A stretch of DNA of 64,000 bases, taken from NCBI GenBank assembly GCA_965227535.1, contig OZ245761.1, forward strand, positions 4,278,001 to 4,342,000. Reading direction: 5' to 3'. Below are positions 8,795 to 16,541 of this stretch, one piece after another. The notes under the pieces are model-generated. The model worked only from the letters and a program-made list of their open reading frames with translations, was not told the DNA's origin and made no database searches. Numbering within the stretch: the stretch's first letter is position 1; each line of letters begins with the position of its first letter. The stretch is from SZUA-430 sp965227535 (GTDB lineage: Bacteria > Pseudomonadota > Alphaproteobacteria > Micropepsales > Micropepsaceae). A program made the translations under genes and the position numbers.

Positions 8795-9067
8795 ATGCAA
8801 AACGAAACCAAAAAGACCGTACTGTCACGCCTCGGTCGCATCGAGGGCCAAGTCCGCGGACTTGCCAAGATGATCGAGGATGATCGCTACTGCATCGACG
8901 TCGTCAATCAGGTGCAAGCCGTGATCGCGGCCTTGAAGAAGGCTGAGAGTGAAATCCTGAAGGATCATATCTCGCATTGCGTCGAGCATGCGATCCGATC
9001 TGGGAACAAGGCGGCGCAGCGCGAAAAGGTTCAGGAACTCGTGGACACGTTGTCGCGCACGCGCTGA
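8795..9067 (+). CDS. csoR: Copper-sensing transcriptional repressor CsoR
   Basis: 90 residues with the all-helical CsoR/FrmR (DUF156) fold. The segment LSRLGRIEGQVRGLAKMI is the family signature. The Cu(I)-binding Cys-His-Cys set is present: Cys in DRYCIDVV on helix 2, and His and Cys in the DHISHCV segment on the next helix, spaced as in characterised CsoR proteins. FrmR and RcnR use a His or other residue set at these positions, so copper sensing is the best reading. The protein represses DNA when metal-free and releases it on binding Cu(I). The adjacent dyad and three similar dyads up to 13657 suggest it controls the whole cop region. No ribosome-binding site precedes the ATG, consistent with a leaderless transcript. 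Confidence 0.93.
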   Translation: MQNETKKTVLSRLGRIEGQVRGLAKMIEDDRYCIDVVNQVQAVIAALKKAESEILKDHISHCVEHAIRSGNKAAQREKVQELVDTLSRTR

Positions 9068-9080
9068 CTCGAATCTGACG

Positions 9081-9566
9081 CTATTTCTTCTTGGTGTCTC
9101 GAGACGACCAATGAATATGTACGATCCGCCAGCCGCCCTGCTCGCGCCGCAGCACCATCGTTTCGAGCGTGATGGAATCGATGGCCTTGCCCTTGAACGT
9201 GCCGGCGACCTTTCCTTCGCTAATGACATAGGCGAGATCGCCCAGGATCGTGCCGGACCGGGCGGTCTGGGTTCTGGTCGTTGCGGCGGAAAATGCGGCA
9301 TCGCTCTCCAGATGATGCGACGCATACTCGGCCTTTGAGCGTTCGACCCACCCCTGTTCGTAGATCTGTACCTGATCGTCGAGAAGCGCTTGCGCGGCCT
9401 GGCGATCCCCTTTCACCAAAGCGTCATGGAACGCATCGACCGTTTTTGCCGCCTCCTCGATGGCGGCATTCTTTTCAGGAACGGCCGGTGGCGGCTCCGC
9501 GGTTCCATGCGCCCATGCAAGGGCTGGTAGGAAAATCACGAACAGTGCGGCAACAGCAATCCTCAT
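9081..9566 (-). CDS. Secreted SnoaL/DUF4440-like protein
   Basis: 161 residues with a clear Sec signal peptide (MRIAVAALFVIFLPALAWAHG, cleavage after AWA). The mature part has an NTF2-like (SnoaL/DUF4440) fold: DAFHDALVKGDRQAAQALLD opens the domain and GGWRIVHIHWSS closes it, the typical last strand. Periplasmic members of this fold are found in copper regions of proteobacteria; no reaction is established and the closing His-x-His could bind metal. It is convergent with csoR (13-bp gap) and its start faces the dyad at 9599-9615, which may regulate it together with the divergent gene. Confidence 0.75.
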   Translation of the reverse strand: MRIAVAALFVIFLPALAWAHGTAEPPPAVPEKNAAIEEAAKTVDAFHDALVKGDRQAAQALLDDQVQIYEQGWVERSKAEYASHHLESDAAFSAATTRTQTARSGTILGDLAYVISEGKVAGTFKGKAIDSITLETMVLRREQGGWRIVHIHWSSRDTKKK

Positions 9567-9598
9567 GGGTATAGCTCCTCGTTCCGTCTTCGGTTAGA

Positions 9599-9615
9599 AT
9601 ACTCCTATGGGGTAT
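9599..9615. promoter_or_regulatory. CsoR-type operator, second copy
   Basis: ATACTCCTATGGGGTAT, an imperfect dyad closely related to the copA/csoR operator, lies between the divergent genes 9081-9566 and 9607-10086. A possible -10 (TATACC, 9613-9618) overlaps its right arm, the same arrangement as at csoR. The ATG at 9607 sits inside the dyad. Binding is inferred from similarity. Confidence 0.65.
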
Positions 9616-10086
9616 ACCAGGTACACCACCGCCGGTCGCTTTCTGCACGCGAATTCCTTGCGCGGCCACACGCCGTGGGCGAGGGCGCGAACGTCGTTGA
9701 TCTTCGTGCTCGTTGTTGCCTTTGTCTTCTCGACGCTCGCGAGTATCTCGTCGCGCGGTCTCGCGGCGGAGCCGCGTGACACGACCCCGCATCCCATGAT
9801 GGGATCGCACGAGATGGCCGGTCTGCACGACAAGACCGGCTCACACGACATGACTGAGCATGATATGGCGGGGCAAGAACCCTGTGATCATGGTCAAGAC
9901 TGTAAGTGCCATGACCGGCTGATGTCGCATTGCTGCTCGCACGCTACTCCAGTTGCAGCAATTTGGACGACCTTGGCGCCCCCACCACAGCTGCATGCCG
10001 AGCGTTGCACTGACGTTCGCCCTGCGTATTTGCATTCCGAAGATATCAATCCACCGACCCCACCTCCTCGAAGCGTTCTTGGCTGA
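9607..10086 (+). CDS. His/Met/Cys-rich membrane-anchored or secreted copper-region protein
   Basis: Up to 159 residues. A hydrophobic segment (TSLIFVLVVAFVFSTLASI) acts as signal or anchor. The exported part is rich in potential copper ligands: repeated HxM/HDM units (GSHEMAGLHDKTG, SHDMTEHDMAG) followed by a Cys/His cluster (CDHGQDCKCHDRLMSHCC). The C-terminus is Pro-rich (PPTPPPRS), as in small CopL-like or DUF2946-like proteins of copper operons, though I cannot assign a family. The ATG at 9607 overlaps the operator dyad and would lie upstream of the expected transcription start, so TTG at 9658 is a serious alternative start. It is likely a periplasmic copper-binding or buffering protein. 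Confidence 0.65.
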   Translation: MGYTRYTTAGRFLHANSLRGHTPWARARTSLIFVLVVAFVFSTLASISSRGLAAEPRDTTPHPMMGSHEMAGLHDKTGSHDMTEHDMAGQEPCDHGQDCKCHDRLMSHCCSHATPVAAIWTTLAPPPQLHAERCTDVRPAYLHSEDINPPTPPPRSVLG

Positions 10087-10308
10087 TCCGTTCTGCTCGC
10101 CTCGCGAGCTCGCGTGGCGGCGTCGGAATGCGTTCGCTCTCAGGAACGGTGGCGCTCCTCAGCGCAGCTTCGTTCCGGACGAACGGTGACATTCAGGCGG
10201 AAGGATCGGCGCGCTCGTAGCCTCCGCCACAGTTGCGCCTGTCGCGCGTTGTCACCAGGGGCCACGGAGCAATCCGGTTCTTTGAAACCTTATTCGGAGT
10301 AGAAACCT

Positions 10309-10671
10309 ATGCCTAAGACTCTGTCGTTCTTCATTCTAGCAATGGGGCTGCTTTTCGCGGCTCCAGCACATGCCCACTCCACGCTGGCAAGCTCGATTCC
10401 CGCCGACGGATCGACGGTGAGCGCGCCAAAAACCCTAACCCTGACGTTCACGCGCGACCTTCGATTGGTCACGGTCAAACTTGTGGCAGAGAACGTCGAT
10501 GAATCTCTGACGGTCGACCGCTCGGCGCCGCCGGCGAAAGCGTTCTCAGTGCCACTGCCTGCGGTCGCACCCGCAACGTACACGGTCAAATGGAGGGCGG
10601 CAGCCACGGACGGTCACATCATGACCGGCTCATTTTCTTTCACCGTCGCCGCGAGCGGTACCGGAAAATGA
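10309..10671 (+). CDS. copC: Periplasmic copper-binding protein CopC
   Basis: 120 residues with a Sec signal peptide (ending APAHA) and a CopC/YobA beta-sandwich. The mature N-terminus begins His-Ser (HSTLASSIPADGSTV), where His1 is the Cu(II) ligand in characterised CopC. The C-terminal strand TDGHIMTGSFSFTV supplies the other conserved His. The methionine-rich Cu(I) loop of Pseudomonas CopC is absent, so this is the Cu(II)-only type. A GGAG box precedes the ATG. The stop overlaps the copD start (ATGA). The pair is thought to bring copper to CopD for import or for loading of periplasmic cuproenzymes. Confidence 0.92.
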   Translation: MPKTLSFFILAMGLLFAAPAHAHSTLASSIPADGSTVSAPKTLTLTFTRDLRLVTVKLVAENVDESLTVDRSAPPAKAFSVPLPAVAPATYTVKWRAAATDGHIMTGSFSFTVAASGTGK

Positions 10672-11540
10672 TCGACTGGAGTGTCGCCGCCCTCGTTGTT
10701 AAAGCGCTTTTGTATGTGACCTGTCTCACGGCAGGCGGCGGCGCTCTGTTCATCGCAATCTTCGGCCGCCAGTTGAGCGAACGCGAACGACGCTTTGTCG
10801 TTCGATTCACGCGCGCCATGGCGGTCGGCGCGCTTGTCTTGACAGTTGCGCGCGTCATGACCTTAAGCGCCATGCTGGGCGATGATCTCCCCAGCTTGTG
10901 GGATCGCGACCTCATCCAAATCATCCTCGACGGCAGTGAGGGGCGGGCGACCGCTGTGCGCGCGATCGGGCTAATCGGCATCGCTGCCTTCTCATTTGGT
11001 ACCAGTGCGTCACAGGCTGCCGCCGTGCTCGGCGCCTTTGCTATCGCGGGGTCGTTTGCCCTCACAGGTCACACGGGATCGATCGGACCGTGGAACCTGC
11101 CTCGGATTCTTCTCGCGGCTCATGTGCTTGCCGTTTCCTATTGGATCGGTGCGCTGGTTCCGCTGTTCAAAATCGCCTCGAGCCCAGAGTTCTCGCGCGT
11201 CGGTGCAATCCTGAAGCGCTTCGGCAACATCGCCGCCTTGGTCGTGCCCGGCCTGATTGCCGCCGGACTGACTTTGCTCTGGCTGCTTCTCGGGTCACTG
11301 GAGGCCATTTTTACGTCAACATACGGCCGTCTCGTGCTTCTCAAACTGGCTTTCGTTGCCGGTCTTTTGATGCTGGCGGCCATCAACAAGCTTCGCCTCA
11401 CGTCGGGCGTGGCGGCCGGGGACCCAGCCGCCGTCGCAAGCCTGCGGTGGTCGATTGCCGGAGAAATGGCATTGGCCGCGGCAATCCTCCTCGTCACGGC
11501 GGCGTTCACGACGGTCGTTGGGCCGCCAGAGATGGAGTAA
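10668..11540 (+). CDS. copD: Copper resistance membrane protein CopD
   Basis: 290 residues with about eight membrane helices; the C-terminal part is the CopD domain (segments HTGSIGPWNLPRILLAAHVL, HVLAVSYWIGALVPLF and the closing AAILLVTAAFTTVVGPP). Conserved His residues within helices are candidate copper ligands. In CopCD systems CopD is the inner-membrane partner of CopC and is associated with copper uptake. ATG 10668 overlaps the copC stop by four bases; the frame is open further upstream but inside copC. The stop is followed by about 85 bp containing a CsoR-type dyad before the next gene. Confidence 0.9.
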   Translation: MIDWSVAALVVKALLYVTCLTAGGGALFIAIFGRQLSERERRFVVRFTRAMAVGALVLTVARVMTLSAMLGDDLPSLWDRDLIQIILDGSEGRATAVRAIGLIGIAAFSFGTSASQAAAVLGAFAIAGSFALTGHTGSIGPWNLPRILLAAHVLAVSYWIGALVPLFKIASSPEFSRVGAILKRFGNIAALVVPGLIAAGLTLLWLLLGSLEAIFTSTYGRLVLLKLAFVAGLLMLAAINKLRLTSGVAAGDPAAVASLRWSIAGEMALAAAILLVTAAFTTVVGPPEME

Positions 11541-11584
11541 ACGATATGTTGACCATACTAGAACCACCATCCCGTTTCGGCGTT

Positions 11585-11600
11585 TACCCCCTAGGGGTAT
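11585..11600. promoter_or_regulatory. CsoR-type operator, third copy
   Basis: TACCCCCTAGGGGTAT, a near-perfect dyad around CTAG. It lies 25 bp upstream of the ATG at 11626 and is the closest relative of the copA/csoR operator. It presumably controls the outer-membrane protein and DUF305 genes that follow. No convincing -35 is seen next to it. Confidence 0.7.
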
Positions 11601-11625
11601 GCGCGCGTTCCCAGGAGACCAGCAC

Positions 11626-13035
11626 ATGATCGAGTTCTATACGGCACTAGCCCTGGCCTTGGCTGCGGATGGGACCGTGCTCGCGCAAAGCGGACATCAG
11701 CCGGACGCGCATCCTCCGGGACACGGCGAGCAGTCTGCGCCGCCGGCCAAAAAGAAAGCGGCACCGCAGCCGGAAAAACCAACCTCACCGGCGCCGCAAG
11801 CGCCTGCTCCAGAAGGCGGCAAAGTCGAACCCGATAAGATGCAGGACCAAATGCCCCCTGCGGCTGCGATGTCGATGATGGATATGACCGGCGTGTTCGG
11901 ATCCTATCCGATGACGCGAGACGCCTCCGGCACCAGTTGGCAGCCCGACGTGACCCCGCACGCGATGGGGCACGAGATGCGCGGCGGTTGGATGGTGATG
12001 GGGCACATGATGCTCAATGCCGTCTATGACTGGCAGGATGGCCCGCGCGGCGACGAGAAGGCGCTCGCCTCCGGCATGCTCATGGCCTCGGCGCGGCGGG
12101 AATTCGATAGCGGCGACGTGTTGAACCTGCGGGCGATGTTCAGCCCCGACCCGTTCATGGGCAAGAGCGGCTATCCGCTGTTGCTTGCGGCGGGCGAAAC
12201 GGCCAACGGCGTGACGCCGTTAGTCGATCGGCAGCATCCCCACGAACTGGTCATGGAGTTATCTGCATCCTACAGTCACGTCCTAGACAGCGACGATAGT
12301 TTGTTCGTCTATTTCGGCCTTCCGGGCGAACCGGCGTTCGGCCCCCCGGCGTTCATGCATCGCTTGTCGACGATGGACAGTCCCGAAGCCCCGATCACGC
12401 ACCATTGGTTCGACTCAAGCCACATAACCTTCGGCGTCATCACGGCCGGCTGGGTCCACGATACGTGGAAACTGGAAGTGTCGCGCTTCAAGGGGCGCGA
12501 GCCCGATCAGGACCGTTTCGACATCGAAGAGCCCAAGTTCGACAGCACGTCGATCCGCGCCAGCTGGAATCCGACCGAGCGTTGGTCGCTGCAGGTCTCG
12601 TGGGCTGACTTCAATAGCCCCGAGCAGCTGGAGCCCGAGGTCGACGAGCAACGGTTGTCAGCCAGTGCGATCTACACTGTCGCGCTGGCCGATGAGGGCT
12701 GGTGGTCGACCACCATCGCTTGGGGCCTCAAAGATCCGAGCGAGGACGAAACGATGCACGCCTTCGCACTTGAGACGGCCTATGCACCGGATCGCGACTG
12801 GACGTTCTTTGCGCGCAGCGAAATCATCGAAAGCCATGAGCTCGGCGCCGGGTCGATCGATACCGTCGGCAAAATCTCGCTCGGCGCCATTCGCGATTTC
12901 CACGTGATGGAGAACGTCAAAATCGGCATCGGCGCGCTCTACAGCGTCAACTTCGTGCCGGAAGATCTTGAGCCGTCTTACGGCGGCGATCCCGACGGCG
13001 CGATGGTGTTTCTGAGGCTCGTCGCCGGAACCTGA
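11626..13035 (+). CDS. Copper-associated outer-membrane beta-barrel protein
   Basis: 469 residues. A signal peptide (MIEFYTALALALAADGTVLA) is followed by a Pro/Lys/Ala-rich linker (residues 20-75) and a Met/His-rich patch (MSMMDMTGVFGS ... HAMGHEMRGGWMVMGHMM). The rest alternates aromatic beta strands with turns (WKLEVSRFKGREPDQD, RWSLQVSWADFN) and ends in a hydrophobic strand, as in outer-membrane barrels. I do not recognise a named family, although proteins of this layout recur in proteobacterial copper clusters. AGGAG lies 9 bp before ATG 11626; an in-frame ATG at 11599 sits in the operator and is rejected. The next gene follows 11 bp after the stop. A role in copper sequestration or passage at the outer membrane is inferred. 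Confidence 0.75.
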   Translation: MIEFYTALALALAADGTVLAQSGHQPDAHPPGHGEQSAPPAKKKAAPQPEKPTSPAPQAPAPEGGKVEPDKMQDQMPPAAAMSMMDMTGVFGSYPMTRDASGTSWQPDVTPHAMGHEMRGGWMVMGHMMLNAVYDWQDGPRGDEKALASGMLMASARREFDSGDVLNLRAMFSPDPFMGKSGYPLLLAAGETANGVTPLVDRQHPHELVMELSASYSHVLDSDDSLFVYFGLPGEPAFGPPAFMHRLSTMDSPEAPITHHWFDSSHITFGVITAGWVHDTWKLEVSRFKGREPDQDRFDIEEPKFDSTSIRASWNPTERWSLQVSWADFNSPEQLEPEVDEQRLSASAIYTVALADEGWWSTTIAWGLKDPSEDETMHAFALETAYAPDRDWTFFARSEIIESHELGAGSIDTVGKISLGAIRDFHVMENVKIGIGALYSVNFVPEDLEPSYGGDPDGAMVFLRLVAGT

Positions 13036-13046
13036 GGAGTGAAGTC

Positions 13047-13529
13047 ATGCACAAGAGTCACGGGAGCGAAGGTGCGCACGGCAGCATGAACTATCGCCAT
13101 CTGGCGATTATGGTCGTGCTGTCGTTCATCTCGATGTACGTTTTCATGTACGCGATGGTCGATACCTTCGCGAACGTCTTCATGAGCCTTAACCAGGTTT
13201 ACATGGCAGGGCTGATGACCGCGCCCATGGTGATCATCGAACTGATCGTGATGGGCGCCATGTATGCGGACAAGCGGCTGAACGTGATCATCATCGCGGG
13301 AAGCGTTGTCGCGCTCGTCGCGTTCTTCCTGCTCATTCGCCAACAGACCCTGATCGGCGACGCCCAATTCTTGCGCTCGATGATTCCCCACCATGCGGGC
13401 GCGATCCTCATGTGCCAGAAGGCTTCCATACAAGATCCTGAAATCAAGGAACTGTGCCGGGGCATCCTCTCGGGCCAGCAGTCGGAGATTGACCTGATGA
13501 AAGCCAAGTTGGATGCGCTCGGGAAGTAA
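13047..13529 (+). CDS. DUF305 membrane protein
   Basis: 160 residues with a His-rich N-terminus (MHKSHGSEGAHGSMNYRH), three membrane helices (about 22-45, 52-72 and 78-96) and a C-terminal DUF305 segment. The segment has FLRSMIPHHAGAILMC followed by LCRGILSGQQSEIDLMK, the conserved His-His and Gln pattern of the domain. DUF305 proteins are four-helix metal-associated domains common in copper and silver islands. The gene starts 11 bp after the barrel gene and is probably in the same operon. Confidence 0.85.
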   Translation: MHKSHGSEGAHGSMNYRHLAIMVVLSFISMYVFMYAMVDTFANVFMSLNQVYMAGLMTAPMVIIELIVMGAMYADKRLNVIIIAGSVVALVAFFLLIRQQTLIGDAQFLRSMIPHHAGAILMCQKASIQDPEIKELCRGILSGQQSEIDLMKAKLDALGK

Positions 13530-13640
13530 GTTGTCTCAAGAAAGTATGAGCATGGACGAAAAGTGGAACTTCGTTGTTAGAGCCGTCGACCGCCGGGACA
13601 CCGATTTGCAGCTGATTGACGAGGCACCGGTTTCGGTTAT

Positions 13641-13657
13641 ATACCCCCGGTGGGTAT
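13641..13657. promoter_or_regulatory. CsoR-type operator, fourth copy
   Basis: ATACCCCCGGTGGGTAT dyad directly in front of the gene at 13659. TATCAT at 13655-13660 is a good -10 and overlaps the right arm, as at csoR. If used, transcription would begin a few bases past the ATG, so the first usable start may be GTG 13665. Regulation of the following CopA/CopB genes from here is likely. Confidence 0.65.
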
Positions 13658-13658
13658 C

Positions 13659-14045
13659 ATGATTGTGCTTCGCACCATACTTGTCGCGCTGCTCACCGTG
13701 TCGTTCACAATGAGCGCGGCGGCGCGCTGCCCGGTCGCTGCCTCGGTCCAGTCGGCGTTGGCGCACACCGCCAACGAGATGCACGCCTTGATGGACCATG
13801 GCGCACAAGCATCCAAAGGCAATGCGGCGCATGGCGAACGTCGCGCCTGCGATGTGATGGTTCAGGTTACTGCGCCGCAGTGCCCGGCAGTGCTCTCGCC
13901 GTCCACGTCGTACGTGGGGTTGCTAAGCACGGTCGACTCCTTCCCGGCAAAAGCTGCACCTGACAGCGCCGTTATCGAGCGTCCCCCAAACAGGGCCCAG
14001 CGGTTCAAGGACGTATACGCAAGGACGGGACGTCGTCTGGTTTGA
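13659..14045 (+). CDS. Small secreted protein ahead of the copAB genes
   Basis: 128 residues. A signal peptide (MIVLRTILVALLTVSFTMSAAA) precedes a short mature chain with Cys residues (ARCPVAASV, RRACDVMV, APQCPAVL) and a few His/Met residues. The basic C-terminus RAQRFKDVYARTGRRLV ends abruptly. Similar small Cys-containing exported proteins often precede copA/copB genes (CopL-like position), but I cannot assign it to that family from sequence. The ATG overlaps a plausible -10 element, so GTG 13665 may be the real start. It is likely co-transcribed with the multicopper oxidase that begins 60 bp later. Confidence 0.6.
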   Translation: MIVLRTILVALLTVSFTMSAAARCPVAASVQSALAHTANEMHALMDHGAQASKGNAAHGERRACDVMVQVTAPQCPAVLSPSTSYVGLLSTVDSFPAKAAPDSAVIERPPNRAQRFKDVYARTGRRLV

Positions 14046-14105
14046 GCGTTCGACTCTGCGCGTTCGCGCAAGCGTCGTCGTTCTAACCAACGGAACAAAG
14101 CTCCT

Positions 14106-15773
14106 ATGCGTTTCCCCATTCTGATTTTCGCGCTTGCTTTTGCATTTTCGGCGATTGCGCCTCGTTCGGTACATGCAGGCGAGTACCGCCTAACCATTGA
14201 TCGGCAAAACGTGAATGTGACGGGTAGGCCGGTCCCTTCTCTAACCATCAATGGCGAACTGCCCGGGCCGACGCTTCGCTTCAAGGAAGGTGAGGACGTT
14301 GTCATTCATGTCACGAACCGTCTGAAAGCGAACACATCCGTTCACTGGCACGGGATGCTGCTGCCCGGTCAAATGGATGGTGTTCCGGGTCTCAACGGCT
14401 ATCCCGGAATCAAGCCCGGCGAGACCTATACCTATCGTTTCAGGATCAGACAGTCGGGAACCTACTGGTACCACTCCCATTCCGGGACGCAGGAGCAGGC
14501 CGGACTCTATGGCGCGCTCGTCATCGATCCGGCAACGCCCGAGAGCGTGACTGCGGACCGCGACTATGTGGTGGTGCTGTCCGACTTCAGCGAAGAGAAC
14601 TCGGACGAGATCCTCCGAAATCTCAAGAACGACCCCGGCTACTACAATTTTTCCAAGCGAACGGTCAGCGATTTCTTCCGCGACGTCGAGAGCGATGGGT
14701 TGGGGCCAACGATCCGCGATCGCCTCGACTGGGGCGAAATGCGCATGGATCCGACCGATCTCGCCGATGTGTCCGGCTACACCTTCCTCGTCAACGGCAA
14801 GTCGCCTGCCCAGAACTGGACCGGGCTTTTCAAACCGGGCGAGCGCGTACGCCTACGTTTTGTCAATGCGTCGGCCATGAGCTATTTCGACGTGAGCATT
14901 CCGGGCTTGAAGATGATCGTCATTCAAGCAGATGGCCAAAACGTTCAGCCGGTGCCCGTCGACGAGTTCCGTATCGCCGTCGCCGAAACATATGACGTGA
15001 TCGTCACGCCCAAGGACGACAAAGCGTACTCGATCATCGCGGAGCCGATCGATCGATCCGGCCATGCGCGCGGAACGCTTGCGCCACGCGAAGGCTTGAG
15101 CGGCGAGATTCCACCGATGCGTCCTCGCACTTTGCTTACGATGGCGGATATGGGCATGGCTCATGGCGGCATGCCGGCCATGAGCGACGACTCGATGGGC
15201 GGCATGCAAGGCATGGGTCACGGCTCTGCGGGGGATATGCAGGGTATGGACCACGGCTCGATGGACGACAAGCAAGCGTCGTCGGGCGATGCCAAACCCC
15301 GCGGGTGGGGCAACGCCTCGACACCGCCGGGCATGCGCGCCCTGAGCTACGCGGATTTGAAGTCGCTCGCTCTTCAAAAGGACACGCGGCGCGAAGAGCG
15401 CGAAATCGTCGTGCGCCTCGGCGGCAACATGGAGCGCTTCATCTGGACGATCAACGGGCGGAAATCGAGCGACGCCGAACCGATCAACCTTCGCTATGGC
15501 GAGAGGGTGAAGCTCACCTTCGTCAACGAGTCGATGATGGCGCATCCGATGCACTTGCACGGCATGTTCGTTCAGTTGTTGAATGGGCAACCTGCCAATC
15601 GTCTGCCGAACAAGCATGTCGTCAACGTTGCGCCAGGCTCTTCGTACTCGGTGATGCTGACGGCGAATGAACCGGGTGAGTGGGCGTTTCATTGCCATCT
15701 GCTCTATCACATGTCGGCAGGCATGATGACGAAAGTCGTCGTGGCGCGCATGAGCGCGGAGGCGGTGAAATGA
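14106..15773 (+). CDS. copA: Copper-resistance multicopper oxidase CopA (periplasmic)
   Basis: 555 residues. It oxidises Cu(I) to the less toxic Cu(II) and binds copper in the periplasm. All four copper-ligand motifs are present: HWHG (residue 79), YHSHSG (122), HPMHLHGMF (479) and HCHLLYHMSAGMM (528), the last containing the type 1 Cys and the axial Met. Between residues 347 and 390 there is a Met/His/Asp-rich insert with repeated GMxHG and MxGM units, typical of CopA copper storage. The signal peptide (MRFPILIFALAFAFSAIA) lacks twin arginines, whereas most CopA enzymes are Tat substrates, so export before copper loading is implied. The stop overlaps copB (ATGATG). This gene shares its name with, but is unrelated to, the ATPase at 6375-8726. 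Confidence 0.93.
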   Translation: MRFPILIFALAFAFSAIAPRSVHAGEYRLTIDRQNVNVTGRPVPSLTINGELPGPTLRFKEGEDVVIHVTNRLKANTSVHWHGMLLPGQMDGVPGLNGYPGIKPGETYTYRFRIRQSGTYWYHSHSGTQEQAGLYGALVIDPATPESVTADRDYVVVLSDFSEENSDEILRNLKNDPGYYNFSKRTVSDFFRDVESDGLGPTIRDRLDWGEMRMDPTDLADVSGYTFLVNGKSPAQNWTGLFKPGERVRLRFVNASAMSYFDVSIPGLKMIVIQADGQNVQPVPVDEFRIAVAETYDVIVTPKDDKAYSIIAEPIDRSGHARGTLAPREGLSGEIPPMRPRTLLTMADMGMAHGGMPAMSDDSMGGMQGMGHGSAGDMQGMDHGSMDDKQASSGDAKPRGWGNASTPPGMRALSYADLKSLALQKDTRREEREIVVRLGGNMERFIWTINGRKSSDAEPINLRYGERVKLTFVNESMMAHPMHLHGMFVQLLNGQPANRLPNKHVVNVAPGSSYSVMLTANEPGEWAFHCHLLYHMSAGMMTKVVVARMSAEAVK

Positions 15774-16513
15774 TGCACGCGGTATCAAGGTTGTCGGTTG
15801 CCCTAGCACTCGCGGCGTCAACGGGTGCCGCTTGGGCATCTGGTCCGCACGGCAAAGATGACCCCAACACAGAGACTGTCATCTTCTGGGGTGCGGGCGC
15901 TGAGGTTGACGGTGCAGAGTTCGGCTGGTTCGAACCCGAATCCGGTGCGCTTCTCAACTGGGACAGCTATGCCTGGGTCGGCGGCGATGAATTGAAGTTT
16001 CGCTTGGAAGCCGAGGGAGAGGCATTCGACGGCGATATCGAATCTTCCGAGCTGCGCGCGGTGCTCAGCTGGAACATCGCCGACTTCTGGGATTTCCAAG
16101 CAGGCATCCGTCACGACTTCGAACCTGAAGGACTGACGTGGGCCGCTGTCGGGTTTCAAGGTCTCGCGCCTTACTTCTTCGAGACCGACGCGCGCCTCTT
16201 TGTCAGTGAGAATGCGGACGTCGCATTTCGTTTCGAGCAGACATACGACCTTTTGTTCACCCAGCGCCTGATCCTCCAGCCGCATGTCGAATTGAATGCG
16301 TATGCCCAGGACATTCCCGAACTCCGCGTTGGCGCCGGCCTTGCCGACGTCGAGGCGGGTTTGCAGCTGCGTTATGAGATCACGCGCAAGTTCGCGCCTT
16401 ACGTCGATTTGGTCTACGAGCGAAAACTCGGCGAGACCTCTCAAATCACCCAAGCGATGGGTGAAGACCCCGAAGCCGTAACATTGCGGCTCGGCCTCAA
16501 GATCAGATTCTGA
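15770..16513 (+). CDS. copB: Outer-membrane copper resistance protein CopB
   Basis: 247 residues with a signal peptide (LSVALALAASTGAAWA) and a CopB beta-barrel ending in the expected aromatic residue (LRLGLKIRF). Segments FGWFEPESGALLNWDSYAWVG and PEGLTWAAVGFQGLAPYFFE match the family. The Met/His-rich N-terminal repeat of longer CopB proteins is missing; only HGKDDPN remains, so copper storage may be carried by CopA and the neighbouring proteins. It starts within the copA stop (ATGATG; either Met is possible) and is followed 28 bp later by a cupredoxin. It works with CopA in the periplasm/outer membrane. Confidence 0.9.
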   Translation: MMHAVSRLSVALALAASTGAAWASGPHGKDDPNTETVIFWGAGAEVDGAEFGWFEPESGALLNWDSYAWVGGDELKFRLEAEGEAFDGDIESSELRAVLSWNIADFWDFQAGIRHDFEPEGLTWAAVGFQGLAPYFFETDARLFVSENADVAFRFEQTYDLLFTQRLILQPHVELNAYAQDIPELRVGAGLADVEAGLQLRYEITRKFAPYVDLVYERKLGETSQITQAMGEDPEAVTLRLGLKIRF

Positions 16514-16541
16514 TTTCCACAAGCACAGAAGGAAACACGCA

